A DNA stretch of 64,000 nt from Oceanispirochaeta crateris (GTDB lineage Bacteria; Spirochaetota; Spirochaetia; DSM-2461): NCBI RefSeq assembly GCF_008329965.1, contig NZ_CP036150.1, positions 2,728,001 to 2,792,000 on the forward strand, in the 5' to 3' direction. Below are positions 44,262 through 53,895 of the stretch, piece after piece. Position 1 is the stretch's first letter. Each line of letters opens with the position of its first letter. The notes beneath the pieces are model-generated. The model did not search any database. It was not told where the DNA came from and was given only the letters and a program-made list of their open reading frames with translations. A program made the translations under genes and the position numbers.

Positions 44262-44292
44262 TTATATCCGGGATATTAGAGAAGTCTCCAAC

Positions 44293-45153
44293 TCAGTTAA
44301 TATTTAATGATTTCGCAATTTTGATAAGACTGTCATAATCCTCAATATTCACAGGTTCAAATCCTTCTATTCCAGCCCTGTTCAAAGCCCTTTGGCCTCT
44401 TTCTGTTTCAGGAAGTGTCAATAAAATATCTCTGATAGTCTTTATTGTCTCCTGATCAAGGTTCTTATTGACAACAAATGGTCCCAGAGCAAAAGGTTCG
44501 GAGCGGTCAAAGACGTATAGCTCTTCTCGTATATCTTCGGATTGTTCATTATAAATAAATGAAGCACAGACTCCAGCATCTGAAGTTCTGTTTAAAACAG
44601 AGAGGATCAAAGAATCCTGTTTTGAAATTATTATTGTTTCAGAAAAATCGGTTTCGGGTTCAATATTTTTTCTTCTAAACATTTCATGAGGAATCAAATA
44701 AGAACTAGTTGAATATGGATCACCTAGAGCAACAACCCTTCCATGAAGATCGTCTATAGACTTGATTCCACTATTTTTTCTGGTAAAAAAGAAACTCTGA
44801 TAACTCTTTGAATTTTGTATTTTCCTTGCGGCAATAGGAATAACGGCATCATAGGGAATAACCCTCAAGAATGAAAAGGCATTAATAATTCCAAAATCAA
44901 TTTCCTGATTGATATAGGCTTTCTGCATCTCAGAAAATGTCTTCTTATGAACAAATTCAATTTTGACATTTAACCCTTCAGACATTATCTCCATCAAAGG
45001 AGTCATACTCTCAATGAGAAGAGAAGGATTCTGGCTTGAGGAATAACCAAATTTGAGAGTTTCACTGCTCCCCTGCTCCTGGCAGCAGAGCTGACCTGCA
45101 CCCAAGAGAATAAAAAGACTTAAAAATATCATTATGATTTTACATTTATTCAT
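44293..45153 (-). CDS. PhnD-like periplasmic substrate-binding protein
   Basis: This 286-aa protein has a signal peptide (IIMIFLSLFILLGAG) and the PhnD/PtxB-type solute-binding fold (LKFGYSSSQNPSLLIESM near 28-45, QKAYINQEIDFGIIN, DDLHGRVVALGDPYSTSSYLIPHEMFR, SDAGVCASFIYNE). The family binds phosphonate, phosphite or phosphate-like anions, but similar domains also serve as sensors. No ABC ATPase or permease is near. The ATG at 45153 follows GAAAGGG. It comes 47 bases after the Na/Pi transporter gene, so both may serve phosphorus acquisition or sensing. It may be surface-anchored, but the lipobox is not clear. Confidence 0.82.
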   Translation of the reverse strand: MNKCKIIMIFLSLFILLGAGQLCCQEQGSSETLKFGYSSSQNPSLLIESMTPLMEIMSEGLNVKIEFVHKKTFSEMQKAYINQEIDFGIINAFSFLRVIPYDAVIPIAARKIQNSKSYQSFFFTRKNSGIKSIDDLHGRVVALGDPYSTSSYLIPHEMFRRKNIEPETDFSETIIISKQDSLILSVLNRTSDAGVCASFIYNEQSEDIREELYVFDRSEPFALGPFVVNKNLDQETIKTIRDILLTLPETERGQRALNRAGIEGFEPVNIEDYDSLIKIAKSLNIN

Positions 45154-45200
45154 TTGAATCCCTTTCAATATCTTATATCCATAATGATAAAACTGCAAAA

Positions 45201-46847
45201 TTAATTAATACGGCTCAGTCGCTTGGCTATGTAAGCAATATGTCCGTTGATCCTGGAAAGATAACTAATGAGATCCAGGTGTACCGAGGATGTAGCAATC
45301 GACTCCGACTGCCCCTGATACAATCTTTCAATATGAAGCTTTTTATATTTTTCTTCTTCTTTCTTCTTATGAAAATCAAGGACTTTTTTAGCCATTCTCA
45401 AATCATCATCCTTCAGAGCCTGGATCAAATACTCAAAATTTCTATTGACCCTATAAATGAGATGTTCCAGTTCATGAAATCCATCTTCTGAAAATTTAAG
45501 GTCCTGATCAACTTTTTTTTCAAACAGGCTCATAATATTTTTATCTATAAGATCGCCAATGGATTCCAGTTCATTCTGAATATACATATAGTTCACACAA
45601 AGAGCGGACTCTTTTTCAGAAAGCTCCTCTTGCGAAAGTTTGGCCAGAAAATGAATTATTGAAGCATGAAGAGTATCCACTTTAGAGTCAAGTTCACGGA
45701 CTCGGTTAAAAACTGAAATATCATTGGAACTGAAACCTGTTTTCATATCAATAATCATACTCTGGATAAAATCCGCTACTCTTAGAACTTCTTTTTTTGC
45801 CATCAGGAGAGAAAGATCAACGCTGCTGCTGATGAGCCGGTCTTTGATGTATTTAACACCAAAGGGTTTCACGGCTTCACCTTCAGGAAAAATCCGATTA
45901 AAGAAACGGAGGATAAGCCTTAGATTGGGAAAGACAATGATGTGATTAATGATAGGCATAAAAGTGAAACCCATGGCAATTTGCCTGGCCAGGCTATCTG
46001 TTCTCAGAACATTCAGTGTAAACCATTTGATAGCCCAGATATATAGACGTTCCCCCTGAAAGGGGATGGACAGAAGGATAAAGACCCAAAAAGCCCCGAT
46101 AAGCTGAAACAAAATATGGATATAAGCGGACCTCTTGGCTTCACGATTTAGTGTAATACTCCCCAGAACTGCCGTTATACAGGTTCCTACAGCAGCGCCC
46201 AAATTGATGGGAATAGCCTGTTCAAGGCTGATCGTACCAGAAAGTGCCATAGCAATGGTAATACTGGTGGTGGCACCGGAGGATTGGATAATCATAGTGA
46301 AAATCACACCCAAAAGAATTCCCAGAATTGGTGTTTCGATGTTTTTCATTAAAAGAATAAAAGGTTCAAAGCTTCTTAGGGGTTTAAGTGAAGTGGACAT
46401 CATATCCATACCAAGGAAAAGGAGCCCGAAAGTGAATACTGTCATGGCTATGTGTCTTTTCTTTCTGTCTTTTGAAGTAATGCGGAGCAAAAACCCGACG
46501 AAAACAATCAAGGAGGAAAACTTGGTTATAGAAGGAAAGGCAATCAACTGAGGGAGAAAAGTCGAGCCGAGTTCCGCTCCAAGGGTTACAGCAAGGCTCT
46601 GGTGAAATGTCATAAGACCTGCTCCCACAAGAGCCGCCTCCAGAACCGTTGTAGCTGAGGAAGACTGATTCACAATAGTAATTCCAAGACCAGTAAAATA
46701 TCCCCTAACAGGTCCCTTTGTAAGAGTCATCATAATAGACTTCATTTTGCTGCCGGCAATAGAAGTGAGATGCTTGTTCATTTCTATCATGCCATACAAA
46801 AATATCGCCAGCCCCCCTACCAGCGAAAATAGGTTCCACATACTCAT
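45201..46847 (-). CDS. Na/Pi cotransporter-family protein with PhoU-like C-terminus
   Basis: This 548-aa protein has two repeated transmembrane units (first about 45-130 with TGLGITIVNQSSSATTVLEAALVGAG; second about 180-240 with TMIIQSSGATTSITIAMA), the QSSSATT/QSSGATT motifs of the NptA/Na-Pi cotransporter family, and a cytoplasmic helical C-terminal part (about 345-548) resembling PhoU. It probably imports phosphate with Na+. AAGGAG precedes the ATG. It begins just after the terminator of the tct operon. Confidence 0.92.
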   Translation of the reverse strand: MSMWNLFSLVGGLAIFLYGMIEMNKHLTSIAGSKMKSIMMTLTKGPVRGYFTGLGITIVNQSSSATTVLEAALVGAGLMTFHQSLAVTLGAELGSTFLPQLIAFPSITKFSSLIVFVGFLLRITSKDRKKRHIAMTVFTFGLLFLGMDMMSTSLKPLRSFEPFILLMKNIETPILGILLGVIFTMIIQSSGATTSITIAMALSGTISLEQAIPINLGAAVGTCITAVLGSITLNREAKRSAYIHILFQLIGAFWVFILLSIPFQGERLYIWAIKWFTLNVLRTDSLARQIAMGFTFMPIINHIIVFPNLRLILRFFNRIFPEGEAVKPFGVKYIKDRLISSSVDLSLLMAKKEVLRVADFIQSMIIDMKTGFSSNDISVFNRVRELDSKVDTLHASIIHFLAKLSQEELSEKESALCVNYMYIQNELESIGDLIDKNIMSLFEKKVDQDLKFSEDGFHELEHLIYRVNRNFEYLIQALKDDDLRMAKKVLDFHKKKEEEKYKKLHIERLYQGQSESIATSSVHLDLISYLSRINGHIAYIAKRLSRIN

Positions 46848-46868
46848 AGCTGCACTCCTTCATAACTT

Positions 46869-46893
46869 AAAAAGGGTTGCCCTGAAGCAACCC
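46869..46893 (-). terminator. Terminator of the tctCBA operon
   Basis: GGGTTGC (46874-46880) pairs with GCAACCC (46887-46893) around a 6-base loop, followed on the minus strand by TTTTT. It separates the tricarboxylate transporter operon from the Na/Pi gene. Confidence 0.9.
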
Positions 46894-46914
46894 CTGATTT
46901 ATTTAATACTCTTT

Positions 46915-48402
46915 TTAAATTGCCGATTCTTCGGTTGGATCCATTTCTGGTGCGGTAAAATAACTGGAAACGATCAGAATGACTGTGATTGCAATCAAAA
47001 CGATACTTGTAGGACGGGTAACAAAAATAGAATAAGATCCCTTACCCATCAAGATTCCCTGGGCAAATCCTTTTTCTGCAATAGGTCCGAGGATTAGCCC
47101 CAGAACCAGTGCTCCCATGGAAAAACCATATTTACTTAGAAAATATCCCAATAAAGCAAATATAATCATAACTCCCACATCAAACAGGCTGTTCTGTATG
47201 GCATAAGTACCAATAACCGAGAACATACAGACAACTGGTATCAGCAGGGATGTAGGTATTAATGAAACCTTTGCCAACTGGGGTGCAAAAAACAATCCCA
47301 CCATCAGAAATACGACATTGGCAACGAATAGGGAAAGGATAAAAGGATAAGTAACATCAGCATACCGGGTAAACAGTTCAGGACCCGGGATAAGCCCCTG
47401 AATAATCAAACCTCCCATAAGGGCTGCAGAGGTTGTATTTCCCGGAATACCGAGGGTCAGAAGAGGGATCAAAGATCCCCCGGTTACGGCGTTATTACTA
47501 CTTTCAGCAGCAGCAATCCCCTCAAGACTTCCTTTTCCAAACTCATGCTTTTTTTTGGAAATTTGCCTTTGAGTCTGGTATGCCAGAAAGGCTGAAATAG
47601 TGGCACCGGCGCCCGGCAGGATACCGATTCCGGTTCCCATAAAAGAACCAAGAGTTATGGGTTTAACCAATCCTTTAGGCATTTTTTCTTTTTTGATAAC
47701 CGCTTTAGCATCTCCTACACCCTTGGCAATAGTCTTTTCTCCTGCCAGGGTAAGCATCTGGGCAATGGAGAACATTCCAATAAGAGGAGCCATAAAATCA
47801 AGCCCTTCATAAAGCTCCAGAAAACCACCAGTGTAGCGAAGGCTTCCGGAAATTGGGTCTGTACCAATCAGAGAAATTGCCAGACCTATAAAACCCGACA
47901 ACAACCCCTTGATCATATTACCTTTGGCAAACATGACGATACTGGCCAGGCCCATAATAGCCAAGAGGAAATACTCGGGAGGACCAAAATTCAAGGCGAA
48001 ATAAGCCAGAATTGGGGCGAAAATCAATAGTACGGCCGTAGAGATAATTCCACCCCAGAAGCTGGAAACTGCCGAGACTTTTAGGGCAATTCCCGCACGG
48101 CCTTTCCTTGTTAGAGGATAACCTTCAAACGATGTACACAATGCTGCGGGAGTACCAGGTGTTGACATAAGAATTGATGCTATTGAACCACCGTACATAG
48201 AACCGCTATATGACCCTCCCATCATGGCAAGACCCATCACCGGATCCATGGAGAAAGTGGTGGGAATCAGAATGGCAACAGCTAGAGTACCCGTTAATCC
48301 AGGCATGGCTCCCATCATGGTTCCAAGCACCGTTCCCGACGCGATTGCAATCAGGTTTGGTATTGTAAAAAGAATCTCAATATAGTTGAAAATCATATCC
48401 AT
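46915..48402 (-). CDS. tctA: Tripartite tricarboxylate transporter large membrane subunit TctA
   Basis: This 495-aa protein has about 11-12 membrane helices and the TctA family motifs (GTMMGAMPGLTGTLAVAILIPTTF near 23-46, GSYSGSMYGGSIASILMSTPGTPAA near 62-86, and LTLGIPGNTTSAALMGG near 316-332). Together with TctB and the periplasmic TctC it forms a sodium- or proton-driven importer for citrate, tricarballylate or other carboxylates. It is the last gene of the tctCBA operon. Confidence 0.96.
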   Translation of the reverse strand: MDMIFNYIEILFTIPNLIAIASGTVLGTMMGAMPGLTGTLAVAILIPTTFSMDPVMGLAMMGGSYSGSMYGGSIASILMSTPGTPAALCTSFEGYPLTRKGRAGIALKVSAVSSFWGGIISTAVLLIFAPILAYFALNFGPPEYFLLAIMGLASIVMFAKGNMIKGLLSGFIGLAISLIGTDPISGSLRYTGGFLELYEGLDFMAPLIGMFSIAQMLTLAGEKTIAKGVGDAKAVIKKEKMPKGLVKPITLGSFMGTGIGILPGAGATISAFLAYQTQRQISKKKHEFGKGSLEGIAAAESSNNAVTGGSLIPLLTLGIPGNTTSAALMGGLIIQGLIPGPELFTRYADVTYPFILSLFVANVVFLMVGLFFAPQLAKVSLIPTSLLIPVVCMFSVIGTYAIQNSLFDVGVMIIFALLGYFLSKYGFSMGALVLGLILGPIAEKGFAQGILMGKGSYSIFVTRPTSIVLIAITVILIVSSYFTAPEMDPTEESAI

Positions 48403-48417
48403 AATCAGCGTCCTCCG

Positions 48418-48849
48418 TCAGGGCATGGGTACCTGGAGCATTCTAAAAAACACCAGATAAGTCGATAAGAGAATCCCAACAAATGAAGCAGCCATGATTT
48501 TCCAGTTCCTGTAACCCAGCAGCAATGATGTTGCTGCCAGGAAGGGAATCGTGGCAATCATAAACCCGACGTTTAACATAAGAAGGATCATATAGGCCAG
48601 CATTAATCCGACAAGGCCGAAAAAGTAGGTTTTGTTAGTGAATAATTCCACTTTCCCCGACTTTTTTTTCAAGGTCATACTGAAGTCGACTGCCGAAAGT
48701 ATGGCCATTCCGGCACCTACGAACTTAACATAGACCGCAGTGCTGGTCTGAGCCCTTTCGGGGAAACCCAATGCGCTAATATATAACACTATTCCTAGAA
48801 AGACGAAAAATGCCGCCAGAGCAAGTTCGCCAGGTTTTTTATTGACCAT
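48418..48849 (-). CDS. tctB: Tripartite tricarboxylate transporter small membrane subunit TctB
   Basis: This 143-aa membrane protein has four predicted helices (for example LALAAFFVFLGIVLYISAL near 8-26) and belongs to the TctB/DUF1468 family, the small membrane part of TTT importers. It lies 15 bases upstream of tctA and 5 bases after the tctC stop. It has no catalytic motif. Confidence 0.93.
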   Translation of the reverse strand: MVNKKPGELALAAFFVFLGIVLYISALGFPERAQTSTAVYVKFVGAGMAILSAVDFSMTLKKKSGKVELFTNKTYFFGLVGLMLAYMILLMLNVGFMIATIPFLAATSLLLGYRNWKIMAASFVGILLSTYLVFFRMLQVPMP

Positions 48850-48854
48850 AATTC

Positions 48855-49814
48855 TTACCAGGGTTCCTTTGCATAAAGAGATTCCATTTCTTTCTGAAGA
48901 TTATCCATAAAGATGGCATAACTGGGACCGTCTTTGTAAACAAAGGACTGATTACTCTTTTCAAGAGTTTCAGCAAACTCAGGATCAGATGTTACATCAG
49001 ACATCAGTTTTTCCAGAACATTTTTAACATCAGCAGGAGCATCTTTCTGAATAACGAAACCACGGGTACCACTCATTTTTACGCGGTCATACCCTACTTC
49101 ACCGATTGTAGGAATATCCATAGCTCTTGCATCTTTATTATCACCCAGGATTGCAAGAATCTTCACTTCTCCATTCTGATGCTGTGAAATCATCTGAGAT
49201 ATATTCATAAATGCGACATCTACGTGTCCACCCATGACAGTAGCCTTCTGTTCAGAAGATCCGGAAGCAGGAATAACGGAGAATTCTACACCCGTAGCAC
49301 TCTGGAACAGCATCAAAGCTAAATGGTCATCACTACCAATCCCATTTACAGAAGCCGTCATCTCATTGGCTTTGGTGTAGGATACCAGCTCTTCCAAAGA
49401 GTTTACCGGACTGTCTTTAGGAACAACAATGATACTGGGATCTTCCAGGATTTGATTTAGAAAATGGAAGTCATCCAATACATATCTGGCTCTTCCGGAA
49501 ACGATATGTGAGGGAAGTTGAACAGTAAAAATAAGGCCTAGAGTATATCCATCAGGTTTTGCAGCCGCAATATACTCAAATCCCTGCTGGCCACCTGAAC
49601 CAGGTTTGTTGACAACGGCAAATTCTGCATCGGGAAGGTACTTCTGGGCAACCTGAACAAAGATCCGGGCCAGAGCATCGGTTGAGCCACCAGCTTTGGA
49701 AGGGACTACAATATCAATCGTTTTTGAGGGATACACACTTTCATTTTGACCCTCGGCCATTAGAGAAAGGGTTGTGACGATTCCAAGAATCAATAATAAG
49801 AAAACTTTTTTCAT
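48855..49814 (-). CDS. tctC: Tripartite tricarboxylate transporter binding protein TctC
   Basis: This 319-aa protein has a signal peptide (MKKVFLLLILGIVTTLSLMA) and the TctC/Bug fold (YPSKTIDIVVPSKAGGSTDALARI near 27-50, VVNKPGSGGQQGFEYIA near 69-85, TLGLIFTVQLPSH). It captures the substrate in the periplasm for TctAB; the ligand (citrate or another carboxylate) is not clear. The ATG at 49814 is chosen because the sigma-54 start site near 49847 would leave an ATG at 49844 with almost no leader. The neighbouring NtrC-type regulator probably activates the operon. Confidence 0.93.
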   Translation of the reverse strand: MKKVFLLLILGIVTTLSLMAEGQNESVYPSKTIDIVVPSKAGGSTDALARIFVQVAQKYLPDAEFAVVNKPGSGGQQGFEYIAAAKPDGYTLGLIFTVQLPSHIVSGRARYVLDDFHFLNQILEDPSIIVVPKDSPVNSLEELVSYTKANEMTASVNGIGSDDHLALMLFQSATGVEFSVIPASGSSEQKATVMGGHVDVAFMNISQMISQHQNGEVKILAILGDNKDARAMDIPTIGEVGYDRVKMSGTRGFVIQKDAPADVKNVLEKLMSDVTSDPEFAETLEKSNQSFVYKDGPSYAIFMDNLQKEMESLYAKEPW

Positions 49815-49856
49815 GTCTGAGACATCTCCTTTGATTTTAATCATTAGAGATTACTT

Positions 49857-49874
49857 AAGCAAAAAGGATACCAA
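49857..49874 (-). promoter_or_regulatory. Sigma-54 (-24/-12) promoter of tctCBA
   Basis: On the minus strand TTGGTAT-CCTTT-TTGCTT matches the sigma-54 consensus in the invariant GG and GC (exactly 10 bases apart) and in TTGCT, with two departures in the TGGCAC half (T for C, T for C). It lies 43 bases before the tctC ATG and downstream of the palindromic sites at 49948-49994, next to an NtrC-type regulator gene. Confidence 0.7.
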
Positions 49875-49947
49875 AGATGATTTTATCCTCCGGATGCTGT
49901 TTTAGAAATAGTACAGCCCCATGCTCTCAGCCTAAAGTGTTCTAATC

Positions 49948-49994
49948 TGTTCCATTTGGAACACAGCTTTTTCAAAGTTGTTCCTTATGGCACA
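49948..49994. promoter_or_regulatory. Candidate enhancer (UAS) palindromes for the NtrC-type regulator
   Basis: TGTTCC-ATTT-GGAACA (49948-49963) is a perfect inverted repeat. TGTTCCTTATGGCACA (49979-49994) matches it in 13 of 16 positions, 31 bases away (three helical turns), and a half-site TGTTCT is 10 bases closer to the promoter. They lie about 75-125 bases upstream of the -24/-12 promoter, a normal enhancer distance. The second overlaps the end of the regulator gene. Confidence 0.65.
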
Positions 49995-51334
49995 GTAAGT
50001 TCATATTTTTTTATCCTGTTATACAGCGCTTTTCTCCCGATGCCCAAAGTTTTGGCGGTTTTTGAAATATTCCAACCACAGCTTTCCAGAGCTTCACGGA
50101 CAATTTCTTTTTCCCGAACAGACAGCGTTGGCTGCCTGATTTCAGAAGATTCTGCTTCATACGTTTCCTCTTTTAACCTGTCTCTATATTCTTCAATCTC
50201 AGCAGGTAGAGAATCCAGAATCATCAACCGTTCTACACAGTTCTTCAGCTCCCGTACATTACCAGGCCAGTTATAGCTCATCAATTTCTCCATATGTTCA
50301 CGGGAGATATCATGCATGGGAGAACATTCCCCATTTCCAATTGTTTTTTTGAAGCTGTCAATCAATAAAGGAATGTCTTCCATTCTGTCCCGCAGTGGAG
50401 GGGCGTTTATACTAATTACATTTAGCCTATAATACAGATCCGAGCGGAATCTTTTGTTCTCAACTTCATTTTTCAGATTTTTATTTGTGGCGGCAATTAA
50501 GCGGAAATCAACTTCAAGCTGCTGTGTTCCACCTATGCGCACAAACTGCTTTTCCTGTATCACTCTGAGAAGTTTTGCCTGACAGGAAAGGGGTAATTCA
50601 CCAATTTCGTCCAGAAAAAGTGTTCCTCCCGCAGCCTTTTCTATTCGACCTTTTTTTAGGACATTTGCCCCTGTAAAAGCTCCTTTTTCATGCCCGAAAA
50701 GCTCACTTTCTATCAAAGATTCGGGAATTGCAGAACAATCTACCACAATGAACGCTTCATGAACTCTCCGACTATAGGCATAAAGACTCCTGGCTATAAG
50801 TTCTTTCCCTGTTCCGCATTCTCCCTGAATAAGAACCCCGGAATCAGTAGGAGCAACTACTTTGATAATAGAAAACATTTTAAGCATGGGAGCAGACTTC
50901 CCTATAATATTATCCAGTCCCCATTCCTGTTTAAGATTTTCCTTCAGCTTTTCATTTTCAGACCGGTTATGGCATTCATCAAGAATTTGAGCAATTTTAA
51001 TCTTCAGCAGGTCATAATGAAGAGGCTTGGTCAGATAATCATTAGCCCCAGATTTTATGGCCTCTACAGCAGAAGAAATAGAACCAAAGGCTGTTAAAAG
51101 AATGACTGGTACTTTCTCGTCTTTTTTCCTCAGGAGCTTGATAAATTCAAGACCTGACATTTTTTCCATTTTAAGATCAGTCAATATGATATCCGGTGAC
51201 TCTTTACCAAATAGGACAAGCCCTTCTTCTCCGGACAGGGCTGTCACTGTATCATATCCTGAAGCCTGTAAAATATCGCTCAGGACCTGACATATATTTA
51301 TTTTATCATCAATAATCAATATTTTATGCTTCAC
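49985..51334 (-). CDS. NtrC-family sigma-54-dependent response regulator
   Basis: This protein (449 residues from the GTG at 51334) has a receiver domain (Asp in [13 protein letters not shown] near 53), an AAA+ domain with Walker A GECGTGKE (near 170-177) and the GAFTGA loop, and a Fis-type C-terminal helix-turn-helix ([25 protein letters not shown]). The GTG overlaps the kinase stop (GTGAAGCATAA) and is preceded by AGGA; a longer in-frame start adds only residues unlike the family. Its most likely target is the adjacent tctCBA operon. Confidence 0.95.
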   Translation of the reverse strand: MKHKILIIDDKINICQVLSDILQASGYDTVTALSGEEGLVLFGKESPDIILTDLKMEKMSGLEFIKLLRKKDEKVPVILLTAFGSISSAVEAIKSGANDYLTKPLHYDLLKIKIAQILDECHNRSENEKLKENLKQEWGLDNIIGKSAPMLKMFSIIKVVAPTDSGVLIQGECGTGKELIARSLYAYSRRVHEAFIVVDCSAIPESLIESELFGHEKGAFTGANVLKKGRIEKAAGGTLFLDEIGELPLSCQAKLLRVIQEKQFVRIGGTQQLEVDFRLIAATNKNLKNEVENKRFRSDLYYRLNVISINAPPLRDRMEDIPLLIDSFKKTIGNGECSPMHDISREHMEKLMSYNWPGNVRELKNCVERLMILDSLPAEIEEYRDRLKEETYEAESSEIRQPTLSVREKEIVREALESCGWNISKTAKTLGIGRKALYNRIKKYELTVP

Positions 51335-52730
51335 AGATTCCTGCCTTTTCCACGGGGAGAGAAATAATGGCTTTGGTCCAGCTGCCGGGTTCACTTACTA
51401 TATTCAAACTTCCCTTATGTTGTTTTATAATATATTTTGAAGTGCTCAGTCCAATCCCCGAACCTTCGCTTTTTGTAGAAAAGAATGGCAGAAAAATTTC
51501 TTTCTGAATTGCCGGATCAATACCACAGCCATTATCTTTAACAGTTATAAATATATTGGGAGCAAGAAACTTTGTAGTGATTTCAATAAACCCCTGTTCA
51601 GAAGACTTTGCCTGAATAGCATTTAAGATGAGATTCAAAAATACCTGCTTCAGCATTCCGCTATCCCCGGGGATTTCAGGTAAATCTTCTGCGAAAATCA
51701 AATCCAGACGAAACCTTGCCTTTTTTACGGTATATTCCAGAAGAAGCTGTATATCATTTAGGATATTGTTAATATTTACCTTTTTCTTCTGCATCCGGCT
51801 GCTTCTGGACACATCCAGAAAGCTGTCAAGAAATGCTATAAGACCAGAAACTTCATCCTGAATTATTTTGGAGTATTTAACAATGTCTTGATTATCAGGA
51901 TGCTTGAGTCTCAAAATTTCGGCAGATCCCTTAATGGGTTCCAGCGGGTTTTTCACTTCATGAGCCAGAACAGAAGAGAGGTTGCCTAATACGGCCATTT
52001 TTTCATTTTTCACCCGGTATTCTATAGATTGTTCGATTTCATCCATCATTATCTTAAATGTTCTTTTCAAAATTGAAATTTCATTATCTGAGTCGTTTTT
52101 CTCAATCTCTGAACGCTTCAGCATAAAGCTTTGAATGTCTTCAGTTAATTGAATGATAGGTTTTGATATTTGCCGGCTAATCAGGTAGGCCGCGAGGATT
52201 CCGGCAGATAGGACAGATGCGGTCAGTATGAGGATTCTTTTCTCAAAAGATTTTATTAATTTAAGGTAATTCATATCTGAAAGAATTATATGGATAAACC
52301 CCTTTCTATCATGGTCTATCTCAACAGCGCTGAAAAACATATAGTTATATGTATTGCCCTCCTGGTGTCTCTCCTTGATAATATTTTTATCGCCAAAATC
52401 ATTATCTTTAAAATGATAAGAGCTGTCTTGCCCCAATTGTTTGATATTTGAATGCATCTTTATGTAATTATCCGCTCCAACCAGAGAAACTGAGACAACA
52501 TCATCATCCTGATCCAGAGTATCAAAAAGGAGTTTAATCGCGTAGAAATCATAACTGTACAGGTGGTTGCGAACAGATGCCGCCAGTAATTTAGTTAAAA
52601 CCTGTCCCTTCTTATCAACCTGATTTGTAATCAGTTCTCTCTGGACAGAAAGAGAGTATGTACTGAGAATGGCCGCTGTGGCAAAAATCAGGCATATAAT
52701 GGCAATAATAATCCGGTATGAGAGTCTCAT
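51324..52730 (-). CDS. Sensor histidine kinase of the tct two-component system
   Basis: This kinase (468 residues from the ATG at 52730) has an N-terminal membrane helix (about 6-25), an extracytoplasmic sensor region (about 27-170), a second helix (about 172-190), a HAMP linker (ISRQISKPIIQLTEDI), a DHp domain (LAHEVKNPLEPIKG) and a HATPase domain (NLILNAIQA, DNGCGIDPA, GSGIGLSTSKYII). DctB-like kinases of this build sense carboxylates, which fits the transporter it probably controls. A TTG at 52904 in the same frame would add 58 residues with no membrane or signal logic, so the ATG is preferred. Confidence 0.93.
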   Translation of the reverse strand: MRLSYRIIIAIICLIFATAAILSTYSLSVQRELITNQVDKKGQVLTKLLAASVRNHLYSYDFYAIKLLFDTLDQDDDVVSVSLVGADNYIKMHSNIKQLGQDSSYHFKDNDFGDKNIIKERHQEGNTYNYMFFSAVEIDHDRKGFIHIILSDMNYLKLIKSFEKRILILTASVLSAGILAAYLISRQISKPIIQLTEDIQSFMLKRSEIEKNDSDNEISILKRTFKIMMDEIEQSIEYRVKNEKMAVLGNLSSVLAHEVKNPLEPIKGSAEILRLKHPDNQDIVKYSKIIQDEVSGLIAFLDSFLDVSRSSRMQKKKVNINNILNDIQLLLEYTVKKARFRLDLIFAEDLPEIPGDSGMLKQVFLNLILNAIQAKSSEQGFIEITTKFLAPNIFITVKDNGCGIDPAIQKEIFLPFFSTKSEGSGIGLSTSKYIIKQHKGSLNIVSEPGSWTKAIISLPVEKAGICEA

Positions 52731-52943
52731 GGAGATATAATAATACAAGTTAAGCAATTTTACAGCTTTTAATTGTATAGGTTGACAGAGCCATGATCGA
52801 TCTGGAGAAAAGACACACTTCTTAGCATAGAGGCCGAAAAACAGCAGGTGACAACAGTAAGTATAAAGACTCCCGCTATTTCTGATCTTCTTCTCACCCG
52901 CCAATCCGGAAACAATCTATTAAGAAGATCAATAACAGCTCAT

Positions 52944-53849
52944 CTAAAGGAAGACGGCTAGCCCCCACATCAGAAAGAAACTGATGATCAATGTCATATT
53001 CACAACGGCCCCTGCACTATCACGGTCATAAGCAAACTCAATGGAATAAGGAACAACAGTAAATCCCGCTGGCAGAATCAAACACATGAATACAATTTTC
53101 CTCACAACCTCATCCGCTGGAAGGAAATTCCACACAAGGATTCCTAAAACGATCCCGATGGAATACCTCAGAATCAGAAGAGAGACTAAACCACTCTTCA
53201 AGTGTTTTCTCCATCCAAAACTGAGGACAAGACCCAGAACTAATAAGACTAGAAATTGATTGGCAGCGCTTAATACATTCAACCAGGAGAGAAAAAAACC
53301 GGGAAGACTCCATCCAATGAAATTGAGTAGGAGGGCAAATAAATAACAAAGAAGAGGAATAGAGCGTCCAAAGACCTTAAGGGTTCCCCAGAAACCCCTC
53401 TTATGGTTTTCTGAAGCCGGAGAATAACGCTCTCCCACCATATAGGAGATGCCAAAAATAGCAATGGCATTCCCAATGTCAATGAGGGCACCGACCTGAA
53501 CGCCGAGATCCCCATAAATCCCTTGGAGTATGGGAAAAGCAAAGAGGCCGAGGTTAAGTCCCATGGTGGACATGAGCATCAATCCTTTTCGATCCTGGGG
53601 AAGAGCTCGAAACAGATAGAGCCCTGCCCCCAATCCTACAATGGCAGCTATGACAGGAATCCAGGGAAGAATAAAGAGTTCGCTTGTAATCCTTGATTTT
53701 GTAACGCTACCAAGAATGAGGGCCGGAAATGTCACGTTCATGACAATCTTGGAAAGAACACCGCTGTGGTCGGCGTTTAATACCCCGATCCTTTTCAAAA
53801 AATAGCCCAGAAGAATTGTGAACAGGCTCAACAAAAATGGAATTTGCAT
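52944..53849 (-). CDS. AEC-family (auxin efflux carrier-like) transporter
   Basis: This 301-aa membrane protein has about 10 hydrophobic helices and the AEC family opening (FLLSLFTILLGYFLKRIGVL) and the conserved ALILGSVTKSRI region. It probably moves a small organic acid. It is distinct from the AEC protein at 38848-39774 and lies beside the tct system, separated by about 210 bases. TAATAT lies only 4 bases before the ATG and no ribosome binding site is visible, so the mRNA may be leaderless. Confidence 0.88.
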   Translation of the reverse strand: MQIPFLLSLFTILLGYFLKRIGVLNADHSGVLSKIVMNVTFPALILGSVTKSRITSELFILPWIPVIAAIVGLGAGLYLFRALPQDRKGLMLMSTMGLNLGLFAFPILQGIYGDLGVQVGALIDIGNAIAIFGISYMVGERYSPASENHKRGFWGTLKVFGRSIPLLCYLFALLLNFIGWSLPGFFLSWLNVLSAANQFLVLLVLGLVLSFGWRKHLKSGLVSLLILRYSIGIVLGILVWNFLPADEVVRKIVFMCLILPAGFTVVPYSIEFAYDRDSAGAVVNMTLIISFFLMWGLAVFL

Positions 53850-53895
53850 TGGAATATTATGGCGATTAGTCTCTGAGCAGACAAGACAGTGAAAT

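Noticed and set aside
44345-44365. GGTTCAAATCC, similar to a tRNA T-arm
   Set aside because: It lies inside the PhnD-like coding sequence and no cloverleaf can be built around it.
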